Source of the DNA: Kaistia granuli DSM 23481
GTDB lineage: Bacteria > Pseudomonadota > Alphaproteobacteria > Rhizobiales > Kaistiaceae
Assembly (NCBI RefSeq): GCF_000380505.1
Contig: NZ_AQYH01000008.1
Span: 372,001-436,000 of the forward strand
Direction: 5' to 3'
Length of the DNA: 64,000 nt
Shown here: one piece after another, positions 36,635-43,984 of the stretch
Layout of the letters: the number at the start of each line of letters is the position of its first letter
Position numbering within the stretch: the stretch's first letter is position 1
Notes under the pieces: model-generated
The model's database searches: none
Told to the model about the DNA's origin: nothing
The model's input: only the letters and a program-made list of their open reading frames with translations
Position numbers and translations under genes: made by a program

Positions 36635-37723
36635 ATGCTGCGGGCCTTCCTTCTTCTGGTGTCCGGCTTCTGGCTCGCGCTTGGCCCTGCTGCCACGGCC
36701 CTGGCCGAGGAGACCGCCCCGCCCGCGACGGCACGCGAACTGGTCATCGGCACCAAGCAGGCGCCACCCTTCGCCATCAAGGGCGCAGACGGTGTCTGGA
36801 CCGGCATCAGCATCGATCTCTGGCAGCGCATCGCCGACAAGCTCGACGTCAGATATCGCCTCGTCGAGGAGCCGACCGTCGAGGCGCTGATCGACGGCAC
36901 CGCGAGCGGCAAGTACGACGCCGCCGTCGCCGCCCTGACGATCACAGGTCCGCGCGCCGAGATCCTCGACTTCAGCCAGCCCTTCTATCGAACCGGCCTC
37001 GGCATCGCCGTGCCCTTCTCGGACGGATCGCGCTGGACGGTGATTCTGCGCTCCATGCTGTCGCTCGGATTTCTGCAAGCCGTCGGCGCGCTGATCGGCC
37101 TCGCGCTGCTGGTCGGCTTCCTGATCTGGGTATTCGAGCGCCGGCGCAACGAGCACTTCGGCGGCGCGCGCGGCATCGGCGCCTCGATCTGGTGGTCGGC
37201 CGAGGCGATGACACAGGCAAGCACCGGTGTGCATACGCCCATCACGCTCGCCGGCCGGTCGCTCGCCATTCTCTGGATGGCGGTATCGATCATCGCGATC
37301 GCCGTCTTCACGGCGGGCGTCACCTCGGCGCTGACGACGAGCGCGCTGCAAGGGCTGATCAGCAATCCGAACGATCTGGCCTCGGTTCGGGTCGGCGCGA
37401 TCTCGGACAGCTCGACCGTCGACTATCTCAACACCCAGCGCCTCAAATATACCGGCTTCCCCTCGGCCGAGGATGGCCTGAAAGCCCTGAAGGCCGGCGA
37501 GATCGATGCCTTCGTCTACGACAAGCCGCTGCTCGCCTGGATCGTCCTGCAACGCTATTCGTCGTCGATCCAGATGCTCGACCTGGTGTTCGACCCGCAG
37601 AACTACGGCATCGGCCTGCCGCTCGGCAGCCCGCTGCGCAAGAACATCGACGTCGCGCTGCTCGACAACGTTCATAGCGACTGGTGGAAGCAGACCCTGT
37701 TCAGCTATCTGGGCGAACGCTGA
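36635..37723 (+). CDS. Prokaryotic ionotropic glutamate receptor-like channel / transporter substrate-binding protein with pore insertion
   Basis: Predicted ligand-gated channel of 362 residues. After a signal peptide (LRAFLLLVSGFWLALG, cut near ALAEE) the first half of an amino-acid-binding domain has the ligand Arg in ITGPRAEILDFSQPF. The domain is then interrupted by a membrane module: a helix around residues 139-167, a re-entrant pore region with SIWWSAEAMTQASTGVHTP, and a helix around 209-234 with FTAGVTSALTTSAL (equivalent to the receptor SYTANLAAF region). The second binding half follows, with VYDKPLL providing the Asp. An ATG at 36596 is an alternative start. GluR0's TVGYGD filter is absent, so ion selectivity is uncertain. 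Confidence 0.82.
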   Translation: MLRAFLLLVSGFWLALGPAATALAEETAPPATARELVIGTKQAPPFAIKGADGVWTGISIDLWQRIADKLDVRYRLVEEPTVEALIDGTASGKYDAAVAALTITGPRAEILDFSQPFYRTGLGIAVPFSDGSRWTVILRSMLSLGFLQAVGALIGLALLVGFLIWVFERRRNEHFGGARGIGASIWWSAEAMTQASTGVHTPITLAGRSLAILWMAVSIIAIAVFTAGVTSALTTSALQGLISNPNDLASVRVGAISDSSTVDYLNTQRLKYTGFPSAEDGLKALKAGEIDAFVYDKPLLAWIVLQRYSSSIQMLDLVFDPQNYGIGLPLGSPLRKNIDVALLDNVHSDWWKQTLFSYLGER

Positions 37724-37757
37724 CCGCGAACTGGAGCAGGCCTCCAGCCGGGACGTC

Positions 37758-38108
37758 ATGAAGCCGCAGGAACAACCGACCGATCGACTGCGCGAACTTT
37801 GCCTCGCCCTGCCCGAAGTCGTCGAACAGGAAACCTGGGGCGATCCCACCTTCCGCGTCGGCGACAAGATCTTCGCCATGGTGAAATCAGGCGACGAGCG
37901 GCTGTCGGTTTGGATCAAGGCGCCGCAAGGCAGCCAGATGGTGTTGGTCGGCGCCGACCCTGCGCGCTTCTTCGTGCCGCCCTATGTCGGATCGAAGGGC
38001 TGGGTCGGCATCCGGCTCGACGAGGATCCTGACTGGCAGGAAGTCGCGGACCTGGTCCGCCGCAGCTACCAGCTCATCGCCCCGAAGCGGCTTCTGAAGC
38101 GCATCTAG
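37758..38108 (+). CDS. MmcQ/YjbR family protein
   Basis: Cytoplasmic protein of 116 residues with the YjbR fold. The opening LRELCLALPEVVEQETWGDPTFRVGDKIFAM, the central PARFFVPPYVGSKGWVGIRLD and the closing APKRLLKRI match the family closely. This sub-type (with GSKGWVG) differs from the one at 9433. It starts 34 bases after the receptor-like gene and may be co-transcribed, though no functional link is known. Confidence 0.85.
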   Translation: MKPQEQPTDRLRELCLALPEVVEQETWGDPTFRVGDKIFAMVKSGDERLSVWIKAPQGSQMVLVGADPARFFVPPYVGSKGWVGIRLDEDPDWQEVADLVRRSYQLIAPKRLLKRI

Positions 38109-38212
38109 GTCGAGACGTGGGAAAATCGGCGCGTGCCAAAACGGCCGATCGCTTCGGCGACTGGCTCCGTTGCGCTTGCGCCGGTGGCGGGCGCTAGACG
38201 CGCCCGGCCCGA

Positions 38213-38395
38213 TCAGCTCTTGGAAGTACCGACATCTTCCATCATGTGCTCGACAGCCATGATGGCGTTCTCCAGATCTGAGATCTTGCGCAGCGCGCCG
38301 TCGGTCGGCAGGCCGCCGGCGTCGACAGCCTGCGTGATCAACCTCTGCTGCGCTTCGACCAGCCGCGCCCGAAGCGCCGTCAGCTTCTTGTTCAT
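38213..38395 (-). CDS. Small hypothetical helical protein
   Basis: I do not recognise this 60-residue protein. It is amphipathic and helical (NKKLTALRARLVEAQQRLI, then a Gly/Pro turn, then DLENAIMAVEHMMEDVG), which suggests a helical hairpin. It has no signal, Cys or membrane segment. GAGGG lies about 12 bases upstream of the ATG at 38395. The gene is flanked by the YjbR gene (convergent) and another small gene (divergent). The coding call rests on the ribosome site, composition and compact design. Confidence 0.5.
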   Translation of the reverse strand: MNKKLTALRARLVEAQQRLITQAVDAGGLPTDGALRKISDLENAIMAVEHMMEDVGTSKS

Positions 38396-38604
38396 ATGGA
38401 AAGATCCCTCGTTTCGGCAAACGTATGACAGATTTCTCAGGACGCGTTGACATAAAAATGGGCCAACCGTCGATGCGACCGAGCCGCGCAACATCTTGTG
38501 GACGGGGCATCGAGGCGAAAAGCCCGACCGTCACCACCGCTTGACCGAATCTCGTATCAGGCAGAATCTAAGGATTGGTTCTTCTCGACAGGGTGGTCGG
38601 AATT

Positions 38605-38817
38605 ATGTCGCGACGAATTTTCCTGACAACGGCGCTCGACCGTCTCCTTGACGAGGGCCAGATCTCTCGCCGCTCCGATGCGCACCGCATCATGAAGCTG
38701 GTGATCGAGAACGGTGTCACGGCGCTCGACGACGACCAGCGCTACTTCTACGACAGCGAACTGATCCCGAAGATCGAGGATGTGCAGATCCGCCGGAGCC
38801 AGTTCGCCGGCCCCTAG
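38605..38817 (+). CDS. Small hypothetical protein
   Basis: I do not recognise this 70-residue acidic protein. It starts MSRRIFLTTALDRLLDEG and ends with IEDVQIRRSQFAGP. It looks fully soluble and helical in the first half. A GGGTGG sequence upstream of the ATG at 38605 is a moderate ribosome site; an in-frame TTG at 38575 would add ten residues. A GC-rich hairpin follows at 38830. It is divergent from the small gene at 38213, separated by about 209 bases with no other visible feature. Confidence 0.5.
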   Translation: MSRRIFLTTALDRLLDEGQISRRSDAHRIMKLVIENGVTALDDDQRYFYDSELIPKIEDVQIRRSQFAGP

Positions 38818-38829
38818 AGATCGCCGATC

Positions 38830-38854
38830 CGGGGCGGCCCGTAGGCCCGCCCCG
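38830..38854. terminator. GC-rich hairpin between convergent genes
   Basis: CGGGGCGG pairs perfectly with CCGCCCCG around a nine-base loop. It lies between two convergent genes and has no U-run, so termination strength is doubtful. It probably marks the 3' ends of both transcripts. Confidence 0.5.
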
Positions 38855-38871
38855 TCACGCACCGTCGCGCC

Positions 38872-39534
38872 TTACTGGGCAGCGAAGCAATAGAGCAGCC
38901 CGGCACCGCCGGTGCCCTGCAGCGCTTCCTGCGAACAGCCGCCGCGCGACAGGTGCGACGAATTCCACGACTTCGCCGGCGCCGATTCATCGAGCCCCAC
39001 CCGGTCGTGGTGACCCACCATCGCCGCGCCCTCGGCGCCGCTCTTCGTCCAGTTGCCGCAGGTCTTGTCCTCGCCGGCCGGGAAGGCCGTGCCGTCCGGC
39101 TGCGTACCAGTCAGGATGTCATGCGTGTTCGGCTTGTCGCCGCGGCCATTCACCGGCACTCCGGTCTCGGTCAGCCCGGTCTCCTTGGTGAGATTGTTCT
39201 TGCCGTGCAGTTCCGCCACGTCCTTGGCAATGACGACGCCCTTGGCGTTCTGCCAGGGTCCCGCGCCGATACGGTCGCGCGCATTGACCGCCGGCGTGCC
39301 GTCGACAGCCTGGGTCGAGAGATAGGCGCGCCAGGTCTTGCCGCTTGCCCCGGCCTTCTCCGCCAGCGTCTGGCAAAGTTTGTCGGCGCCTTCGAGCCCG
39401 CCGAGATCGGCCCCCTTGCCCGAGCCGACGCTGGAAATGAAGAAGGTCATGCTGCCTTCCTGCGCGCTCGCGGCGCCGCCAAGCGCCATCAGCGCGACAG
39501 AAGCCACAAACGCCAGTGATCGTGCGGTCGTCAT
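38872..39534 (-). CDS. Secreted protein with an endostatin-like (C-type-lectin) fold
   Basis: Exported protein of 220 residues with a clear signal peptide (TTARSLAFVASVALMALGG, cut near ASAQE). The mature part parallels animal endostatin in order: GADKLCQTLAEKAG with a Cys, TWRAYLSTQ (endostatin TFRAFLSS), VNARDRIGAGPWQN (VNLKDELLFPSW), then ILTGTQPDGT (WHGSDPNGR), CGNWT (CETW), and a C-terminal GLLYCFA. Four cysteines occur in the mature chain, matching the two nested disulfides of endostatin. GAGGAGGG precedes the ATG at 39534. Ligand and role are unknown. Similarity is by motif order, judged by eye. Confidence 0.65.
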   Translation of the reverse strand: MTTARSLAFVASVALMALGGAASAQEGSMTFFISSVGSGKGADLGGLEGADKLCQTLAEKAGASGKTWRAYLSTQAVDGTPAVNARDRIGAGPWQNAKGVVIAKDVAELHGKNNLTKETGLTETGVPVNGRGDKPNTHDILTGTQPDGTAFPAGEDKTCGNWTKSGAEGAAMVGHHDRVGLDESAPAKSWNSSHLSRGGCSQEALQGTGGAGLLYCFAAQ

Positions 39535-39687
39535 CTCGTCCCTCCTCTCGAACCGGCGTCGCAGCGACGCCCGATCCACTACCTGTTCCGATATAGGCGC
39601 CTTCCGGCTGCCGGCGAGACGGCAGCTTCAACCAAGGCGGGAGCCAGTGCAATGGACCGCGCGCGGTAGCGTCCTGGCAGCGACGGC

Positions 39688-41697
39688 TCAGAACGGCGCC
39701 TCGACGGAGCCGAGTTGGACGAAGACGCGCTTCAATCGGGTATAGGGCTCAAGCGTCGCCGCGAACGCCTCGCCCGCGATATCGACACCGAAGCCGGGAT
39801 GATTGATCCAGCAGGAGCCGGCATGGAGGCGCGCGACGACACGATTGCCGCGCGCCAGGTCTCGCGTGAAGACCGTGGCGGTCGGCCCGAACGGCCGCGC
39901 ATTGGCCCTGGCGATCCCATCGTCCTCATCCCGGAACGACAGCACCGTCGCCACCGGGCCGACGATCGCTTCGCGGACGACCGCCATTGTGTCGGTACAC
40001 TGGTCGAGGATCGTCGGCGCGACGAAAGCGCCCTTCGCCATCGCCCCGGCCACGATGCGATAGCCACCCGCCAGCACGCACACACCCGCCTCCCGGGCCT
40101 GCGCGATCTGGTCGAGCAGGCGCTCCAGATGCGCTTCCGAGATCAGCGCGCCGATCTGGGTGCGCGGATCGAGCGGGTCACCGACGATCAGGCGGCTGGC
40201 GCGGGCGACGAGCTTCTCGAGAAATGCGTCCCGCACGCTCTCCTGCACGAAGATCCGCGTTCCGCCCCAACCGGCCCGAGCGAAGCTGGCAAGCAGCGCC
40301 CCGGATACAGCATCGTCCAACTCCGCATCCTCGAAGACGAGCAGGGACGACTTGCCGTCCCCCTCAAATGTCCGGGGCTGCCCCGCGTCGGCCGACGGGA
40401 TCCGGATGATGCCGGGATGGCGGGCGAGAAGTCGCTCCGTCTCGGTTGCCCCGTGCACCACGTTGAAGACGCCGTCCGGCACACCCGCCTCGCTCAGGAT
40501 TTCGGCGAGCCTGGCCGCCGATAGCGGCGTCTGTTCGGAGGGTTTGAGGATCAGGGCGTTGCCGGCCGCGAGCGCCGGCGCGGCGTGGCCGCAAGCGCTC
40601 AGCAGGGGATGGCTCTCGTCGCCGATAGCGGCGAGAACGCCGAGCGGCTCGCGCCTCGTATAGCCGAACGCCTCCGCTCCGAGATCGACGGCCCCGTCCG
40701 TCGGTGCGCCGGCCAGCCCGGCGAAGTAGTCGATGCAGTCGGCGGCGGAGGCCGTTCCCGCCGTCTGCCGGATCGGCCTGCCCGTCTCGAGAGTTTCCAG
40801 CCGGGCGAGTTCATCGCTGCGCTCACGGAGCATTGCCGAGGCTCGCCGCAAGATCTGGCCGCGTGCGGCACCCGTCATCGCACCCCAGAGCCGCTGGCCC
40901 GCCTCGGCACTTGCAACGGCCGCGTCGATTTCCACCGCGTCCGCCAGCTCGATCTCGGCGATCGTTTCGCCGGTGGCGGGATCGATCATTGCGAAACGGC
41001 GGTCGTCGCCATTCGCGCGGGCGCGACCGCCGATGAAATTGCGGACGACCTTGCGGCCTTCGGGCCCAGGCAGGGCATCCGCCGCCGATGTCCGCGCGCG
41101 GATCGCGGCGAGCTGGGCATCGACGAAGGCCGTGGCGATGGCGCGCGCCTCGGCGCTCTCCGGCTCGCCCTCCGCCAACAGGGTCTCGCGCAGCCAAAGC
41201 CCGTCGATGACGGCGGCGATCGCCACCGCCGTCGACTGCGCCTCGCGCGCCGGCACCATCTGCTTCAGCCCATGGCGCAGATTGGAGAGCATCCGGCGCT
41301 GATAGACGTTCTGCACGCGTTTGAAGCGGGCGGAGTGGATGACCTGCCCCCAGAAGGCGAGCCAGACGCTGGCCGTGCGGCGATCGAATTCCTCGGGCGC
41401 CAGATTGGCGTCGATGACGGCTTGCACGCGCTCACGCGGCGACCGGGCCTCCGCCAGCCGGATCGAGACGATCCGGCTCAAACGGCCGGCCATGTAGCGC
41501 AAGGTCGCTTCGAGCAAGCCTTCCTTGTCCCCGAAGTAGTGCGCCACCAGTCCGGGCGACGCCCCGGCCCGGCGGCCGATATCCATCAGGGTACAGGCGG
41601 CAAAACCGACCTCGGCCAGCGATTCGATCGTCGCCTCGATCAGCTGTCGACGACGCAGATCCTCGACTTCGATCCGGACGGAACCTGCCTCGGCCAT
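39688..41697 (-). CDS. BetI-type TetR regulator fused to a catalytically dead BetB-like aldehyde dehydrogenase
   Basis: A single uninterrupted frame of 669 residues. Residues 1-198 are a BetI repressor: RRRQLIEATIESLAEVGF, HTH with GRRAGASPGLVAHYFGDKEG, then the BetI effector helices VWLAFWGQVIHSARFKR and VIDGLWLRETLL. After a short linker, residues 216-669 align with betaine aldehyde dehydrogenase BetB (TRREPLGVLAAIGD, APALAAGNALILKPSE, FEDAELDDAV). Key catalytic features are gone: WNYP is ESHP (Asn to Ser at 362), GQVCTNGT is GWGGT (no Cys near 477), the FTG-GS-loop before FEGDGKS is shortened, EEIFGP is EAIVGP, and the GGYKHSGIGRE motif is deleted. ATG at 41697 follows AGAGGA. Divergent from choXWV. 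Regulatory use of the dead enzyme is inference. Confidence 0.9.
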   Translation of the reverse strand: MAEAGSVRIEVEDLRRRQLIEATIESLAEVGFAACTLMDIGRRAGASPGLVAHYFGDKEGLLEATLRYMAGRLSRIVSIRLAEARSPRERVQAVIDANLAPEEFDRRTASVWLAFWGQVIHSARFKRVQNVYQRRMLSNLRHGLKQMVPAREAQSTAVAIAAVIDGLWLRETLLAEGEPESAEARAIATAFVDAQLAAIRARTSAADALPGPEGRKVVRNFIGGRARANGDDRRFAMIDPATGETIAEIELADAVEIDAAVASAEAGQRLWGAMTGAARGQILRRASAMLRERSDELARLETLETGRPIRQTAGTASAADCIDYFAGLAGAPTDGAVDLGAEAFGYTRREPLGVLAAIGDESHPLLSACGHAAPALAAGNALILKPSEQTPLSAARLAEILSEAGVPDGVFNVVHGATETERLLARHPGIIRIPSADAGQPRTFEGDGKSSLLVFEDAELDDAVSGALLASFARAGWGGTRIFVQESVRDAFLEKLVARASRLIVGDPLDPRTQIGALISEAHLERLLDQIAQAREAGVCVLAGGYRIVAGAMAKGAFVAPTILDQCTDTMAVVREAIVGPVATVLSFRDEDDGIARANARPFGPTATVFTRDLARGNRVVARLHAGSCWINHPGFGVDIAGEAFAATLEPYTRLKRVFVQLGSVEAPF

Positions 41698-41740
41698 GAC
41701 AATCCTCTTCCGCCAACAAGCACGCACCCGTCATTTATCC

Positions 41741-41758
41741 TGATTGAACGGCCAATCA
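41741..41758. promoter_or_regulatory. BetI-like operator 1
   Basis: TGATTGAACGGCCAATCA is an inverted repeat (TGATTG / CAATCA, six-base centre) 43 bases upstream of the fusion gene's ATG. It shares GATTGAACG with site 2, consistent with ATTGAA-type boxes of BetI repressors. Binding by the fusion protein is inferred; the likely effect is autorepression. Confidence 0.6.
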
Positions 41759-41851
41759 AAGCACGGACCGCTTCCCTCTACTCCCTCCGTTGGAGCAGAC
41801 ATCTCAAGTCGATATCGTCATTCAAATCGCGCAAATCCGCTGACAATCAGG

Positions 41852-41869
41852 ATTGAACGCCCATTCAAT
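41852..41869. promoter_or_regulatory. BetI-like operator 2
   Basis: ATTGAACGCCCATTCAAT is an inverted repeat of ATTGAA / TTCAAT with a six-base centre. It lies about 180 bases upstream of choX and 155 upstream of the fusion gene, and shares the GATTGAACG core with site 1. This makes co-regulation of the divergent choline operon plausible. Confidence 0.62.
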
Positions 41870-42049
41870 GGACAAGAATCAGAAAGCCTAGCCGCGTTCA
41901 TTTGACTTCGAACGAAGAGTGGCGGACACATCGTCGCGGAGACTATCATCCGATCCACAGCTAGGACGCATCATCGCGTCGATTGCTGCGCTATGCTTGA
42001 CCCCATCCGGCGGTCGCCTGGCAAAGCCACATGTTGGGAGAAGTAGAGA

Positions 42050-43000
42050 ATGCTGAATTCGGTAGTGTCGAAGTCACTGGCCGCCATGACGTGCGTTCTG
42101 GCGCTCGCGGGAACCGCCTCGGCGGCGGAACCTGCCAGCTGCAAGTCCGTGCGCTTTTCCGACGTCGGCTGGACCGATATCTCGGCGACAACGGGCCTGA
42201 CCTCGCGCATTCTGACCGGCCTTGGCTACGAGCCGAAGCTGCAGGTGCTGTCGGTGCCGGTCACCTACGCCTCGCTGAAGAACAAGGATATCGACGTCTA
42301 TCTCGGCAATTGGCTGCCCTCGATGGCTGCCGACCTCCAGCCCTATCTCGACGACGGCTCGGTCGAGGTCGTCGGCGTCAATCTGGAAGGCGCCAAATAC
42401 ACGCTCGCTGTGCCGGCCTATCTGTTCGACGAAGGCCTCAAGACCTTCGCCGACATCGCCAAGTTCAAGGACAAGCTCGACGGCAAGCTCTACGGCATTG
42501 AGCCGGGCAATGACGGCAATCGGCTGATCCTCGACATGATCAAGGCCGACAAGTTCGGCCTCGGCTCGTTCGAGCTGGTCGAATCGAGCGAACAGGGCAT
42601 GCTCGCCCAGGTCGACCGCGCCGGCCGCAAGAAGGACGCGATCGTGTTCCTCGGCTGGGCGCCGCACCCGATGAACGAGAAGTTCGCCATGCAGTATCTC
42701 GATGGCGGCGACGAGGTGTTCGGCCCGAATTTCGGCGGCGCCACCGTCTCGACCAGCGTGCGCAAGGGCTATCTCGAAGAGTGCCCGAATGTCGGCGCGC
42801 TGATCAAGAACATGAAGTTCACCCTGCCGATCGAGGGCCAGGTGATGTCGAGCATCCTCGACGACGGCAAGGAGCCGATCGCCGCCGCCGAAGCCTGGCT
42901 GAAGGCCAATCCGTCCCAGCTCGACGCCTGGCTCGCCGGCGTAAACACGATCGACGGCCAGCCCGGCCTCGCCGCCGTGAAGCAGAGCCTCGGTCTCTGA
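42050..43000 (+). CDS. choX: Choline ABC transporter substrate-binding protein
   Basis: Periplasmic choline receptor of 316 residues (OpuAC fold). A signal peptide (SLAAMTCVLALAGTASA) is followed by SCKSVRFSDVGWTDISATTGL, then VYLGNWLPSM, GIEPGNDGNRLILDM and FLGWAPHPMN. These Trp/Tyr-containing segments are the aromatic box residues conserved in ChoX of Sinorhizobium and relatives. It heads choX-choW-choV and is divergent from the BetI-ALDH regulator. GGGAG lies upstream of the ATG. Choline is the expected ligand; acetylcholine or betaine are possible. Confidence 0.93.
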   Translation: MLNSVVSKSLAAMTCVLALAGTASAAEPASCKSVRFSDVGWTDISATTGLTSRILTGLGYEPKLQVLSVPVTYASLKNKDIDVYLGNWLPSMAADLQPYLDDGSVEVVGVNLEGAKYTLAVPAYLFDEGLKTFADIAKFKDKLDGKLYGIEPGNDGNRLILDMIKADKFGLGSFELVESSEQGMLAQVDRAGRKKDAIVFLGWAPHPMNEKFAMQYLDGGDEVFGPNFGGATVSTSVRKGYLEECPNVGALIKNMKFTLPIEGQVMSSILDDGKEPIAAAEAWLKANPSQLDAWLAGVNTIDGQPGLAAVKQSLGL

Positions 43001-43056
43001 GCCATGTTCCTACCGGCGCCGGTTCGGCCGGCATCGGTGGGATCCACAACGCTTGA

Positions 43057-43085
43057 GCGGGGCGAGCGACATTTCATCGCCCCGC
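43057..43085 (+). other. Intergenic hairpin between choX and choW
   Basis: GCGGGGCGA pairs perfectly with TCGCCCCGC around an eleven-base loop, with no U-run. The position after the binding-protein gene fits a transcript-protecting hairpin that raises choX over choWV. Confidence 0.6.
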
Positions 43086-43131
43086 CGGTCCGTCCGGCCC
43101 CCGGAGACCCAATTGAGGATCGCAGCGCGCC

Positions 43132-43983
43132 ATGTATAGCTGGCTGACCGAGCACAAAATCCCGCTCGGATCCTGGATCAAGAGCTTCGTCGACTTCCTG
43201 AACCAGCACGCGCAATGGCTGTTCGACTGGATTTCACTTGTCCTCGGCACGCTGATCGAAGGGCTGACGGATCTGCTGCTGGCGGTGCCGCCGCTGCTTC
43301 TGATCGCGATCTTCGCGGGCATCGCCTATGGGCTGCACCGCTCGTTCAGGCTCGCGGCCTTCACCGCCATCGCCTTCCTGCTGGTCATCAATCTCGGCTA
43401 TTGGCAGCCGACGATCGAGACGCTCGCGCTGGTGATCTGGGCGACGCTCGTCTGCGTCGTCGTCGGTGTGCCGATCGGTATCGCCGCCGCGCACCGGCCC
43501 TGGCTCTATGCCGGCATCCGCCCCGCTCTCGACCTGATGCAGACGATTCCGACCTTCGTCTATCTGATCCCGACGCTCGTGCTGTTCGGCCTTGGCACCG
43601 TGCCCGGCCTGATCTCGACGGTGATCTTCGCCATCCCCGCCCCGATCCGGCTCACCCATCTCGGCATCACCTCGGTGCCGGCCCAGTTGCGAGAGGCAGG
43701 CCAGGCCTTCGGCGCCACCAAGCGGCAGCTGCTCTACAAGGTCGAGCTGCCGCACGCGATGCCGACGATCATGGCCGGCATCACCCAGTGCATCATGTTG
43801 TCGCTTTCGATGGTGGTGATCGCGGCTCTGGTTGGCGCCGACGGGCTCGGCAAGCCGGTCGTCCGCGCGCTGAATTCCGTCAATATCGGCATGGGCTTCG
43901 AGGCAGGCGCGGCGATCGTGTTGCTCGCCATCGTGCTCGACCGGGTCTGCAAGCGCCCCGAACGCAGGAAGGGAGCGCGCTGA
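43132..43983 (+). CDS. choW: Choline ABC transporter permease
   Basis: Inner-membrane permease of 283 residues. The cytoplasmic N-terminus (YSWLTEHKIPLGSWIKSFVDFLNQHA) matches ChoW/ProW proteins, followed by about six helices. The EAA loop is LREAGQAFGATKRQLLYKVELPHAMP. LDLMQTIPTFVYLIPTLVLFGLG is the classic ProW/OpuAB helix. It is one base from choV, so translation is coupled. Confidence 0.94.
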   Translation: MYSWLTEHKIPLGSWIKSFVDFLNQHAQWLFDWISLVLGTLIEGLTDLLLAVPPLLLIAIFAGIAYGLHRSFRLAAFTAIAFLLVINLGYWQPTIETLALVIWATLVCVVVGVPIGIAAAHRPWLYAGIRPALDLMQTIPTFVYLIPTLVLFGLGTVPGLISTVIFAIPAPIRLTHLGITSVPAQLREAGQAFGATKRQLLYKVELPHAMPTIMAGITQCIMLSLSMVVIAALVGADGLGKPVVRALNSVNIGMGFEAGAAIVLLAIVLDRVCKRPERRKGAR

Positions 43984-43984
43984 C

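Larger units (their letters stand above)
41698..42049. promoter_or_regulatory. Divergent control region between the BetI-ALDH fusion and choXWV
   Basis: This 352-base gap contains two BetI-like inverted repeats (41741-41758 and 41852-41869) sharing GATTGAACG, one near each gene's probable promoter. The stretch between them (about 41760-41850) is comparatively AT-rich for this genome. From 41880 to 42035 nothing else is recognisable; GGGAGAAGTAGAG before 42050 is the choX ribosome site. Confidence 0.7.

Noticed and set aside
34871-37918. Minus-strand open frame of about 1015 codons
   Set aside because: It runs antisense to fuconate dehydratase and the receptor-like gene, both with intact motifs, and shows no family signature.
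39688-41697. Reading the BetI-ALDH frame as two separate genes, betI and betB
   Set aside because: There is no stop, no ribosome site and no good start codon at the junction near residue 200-216, and the second part lacks all catalytic residues of BetB.
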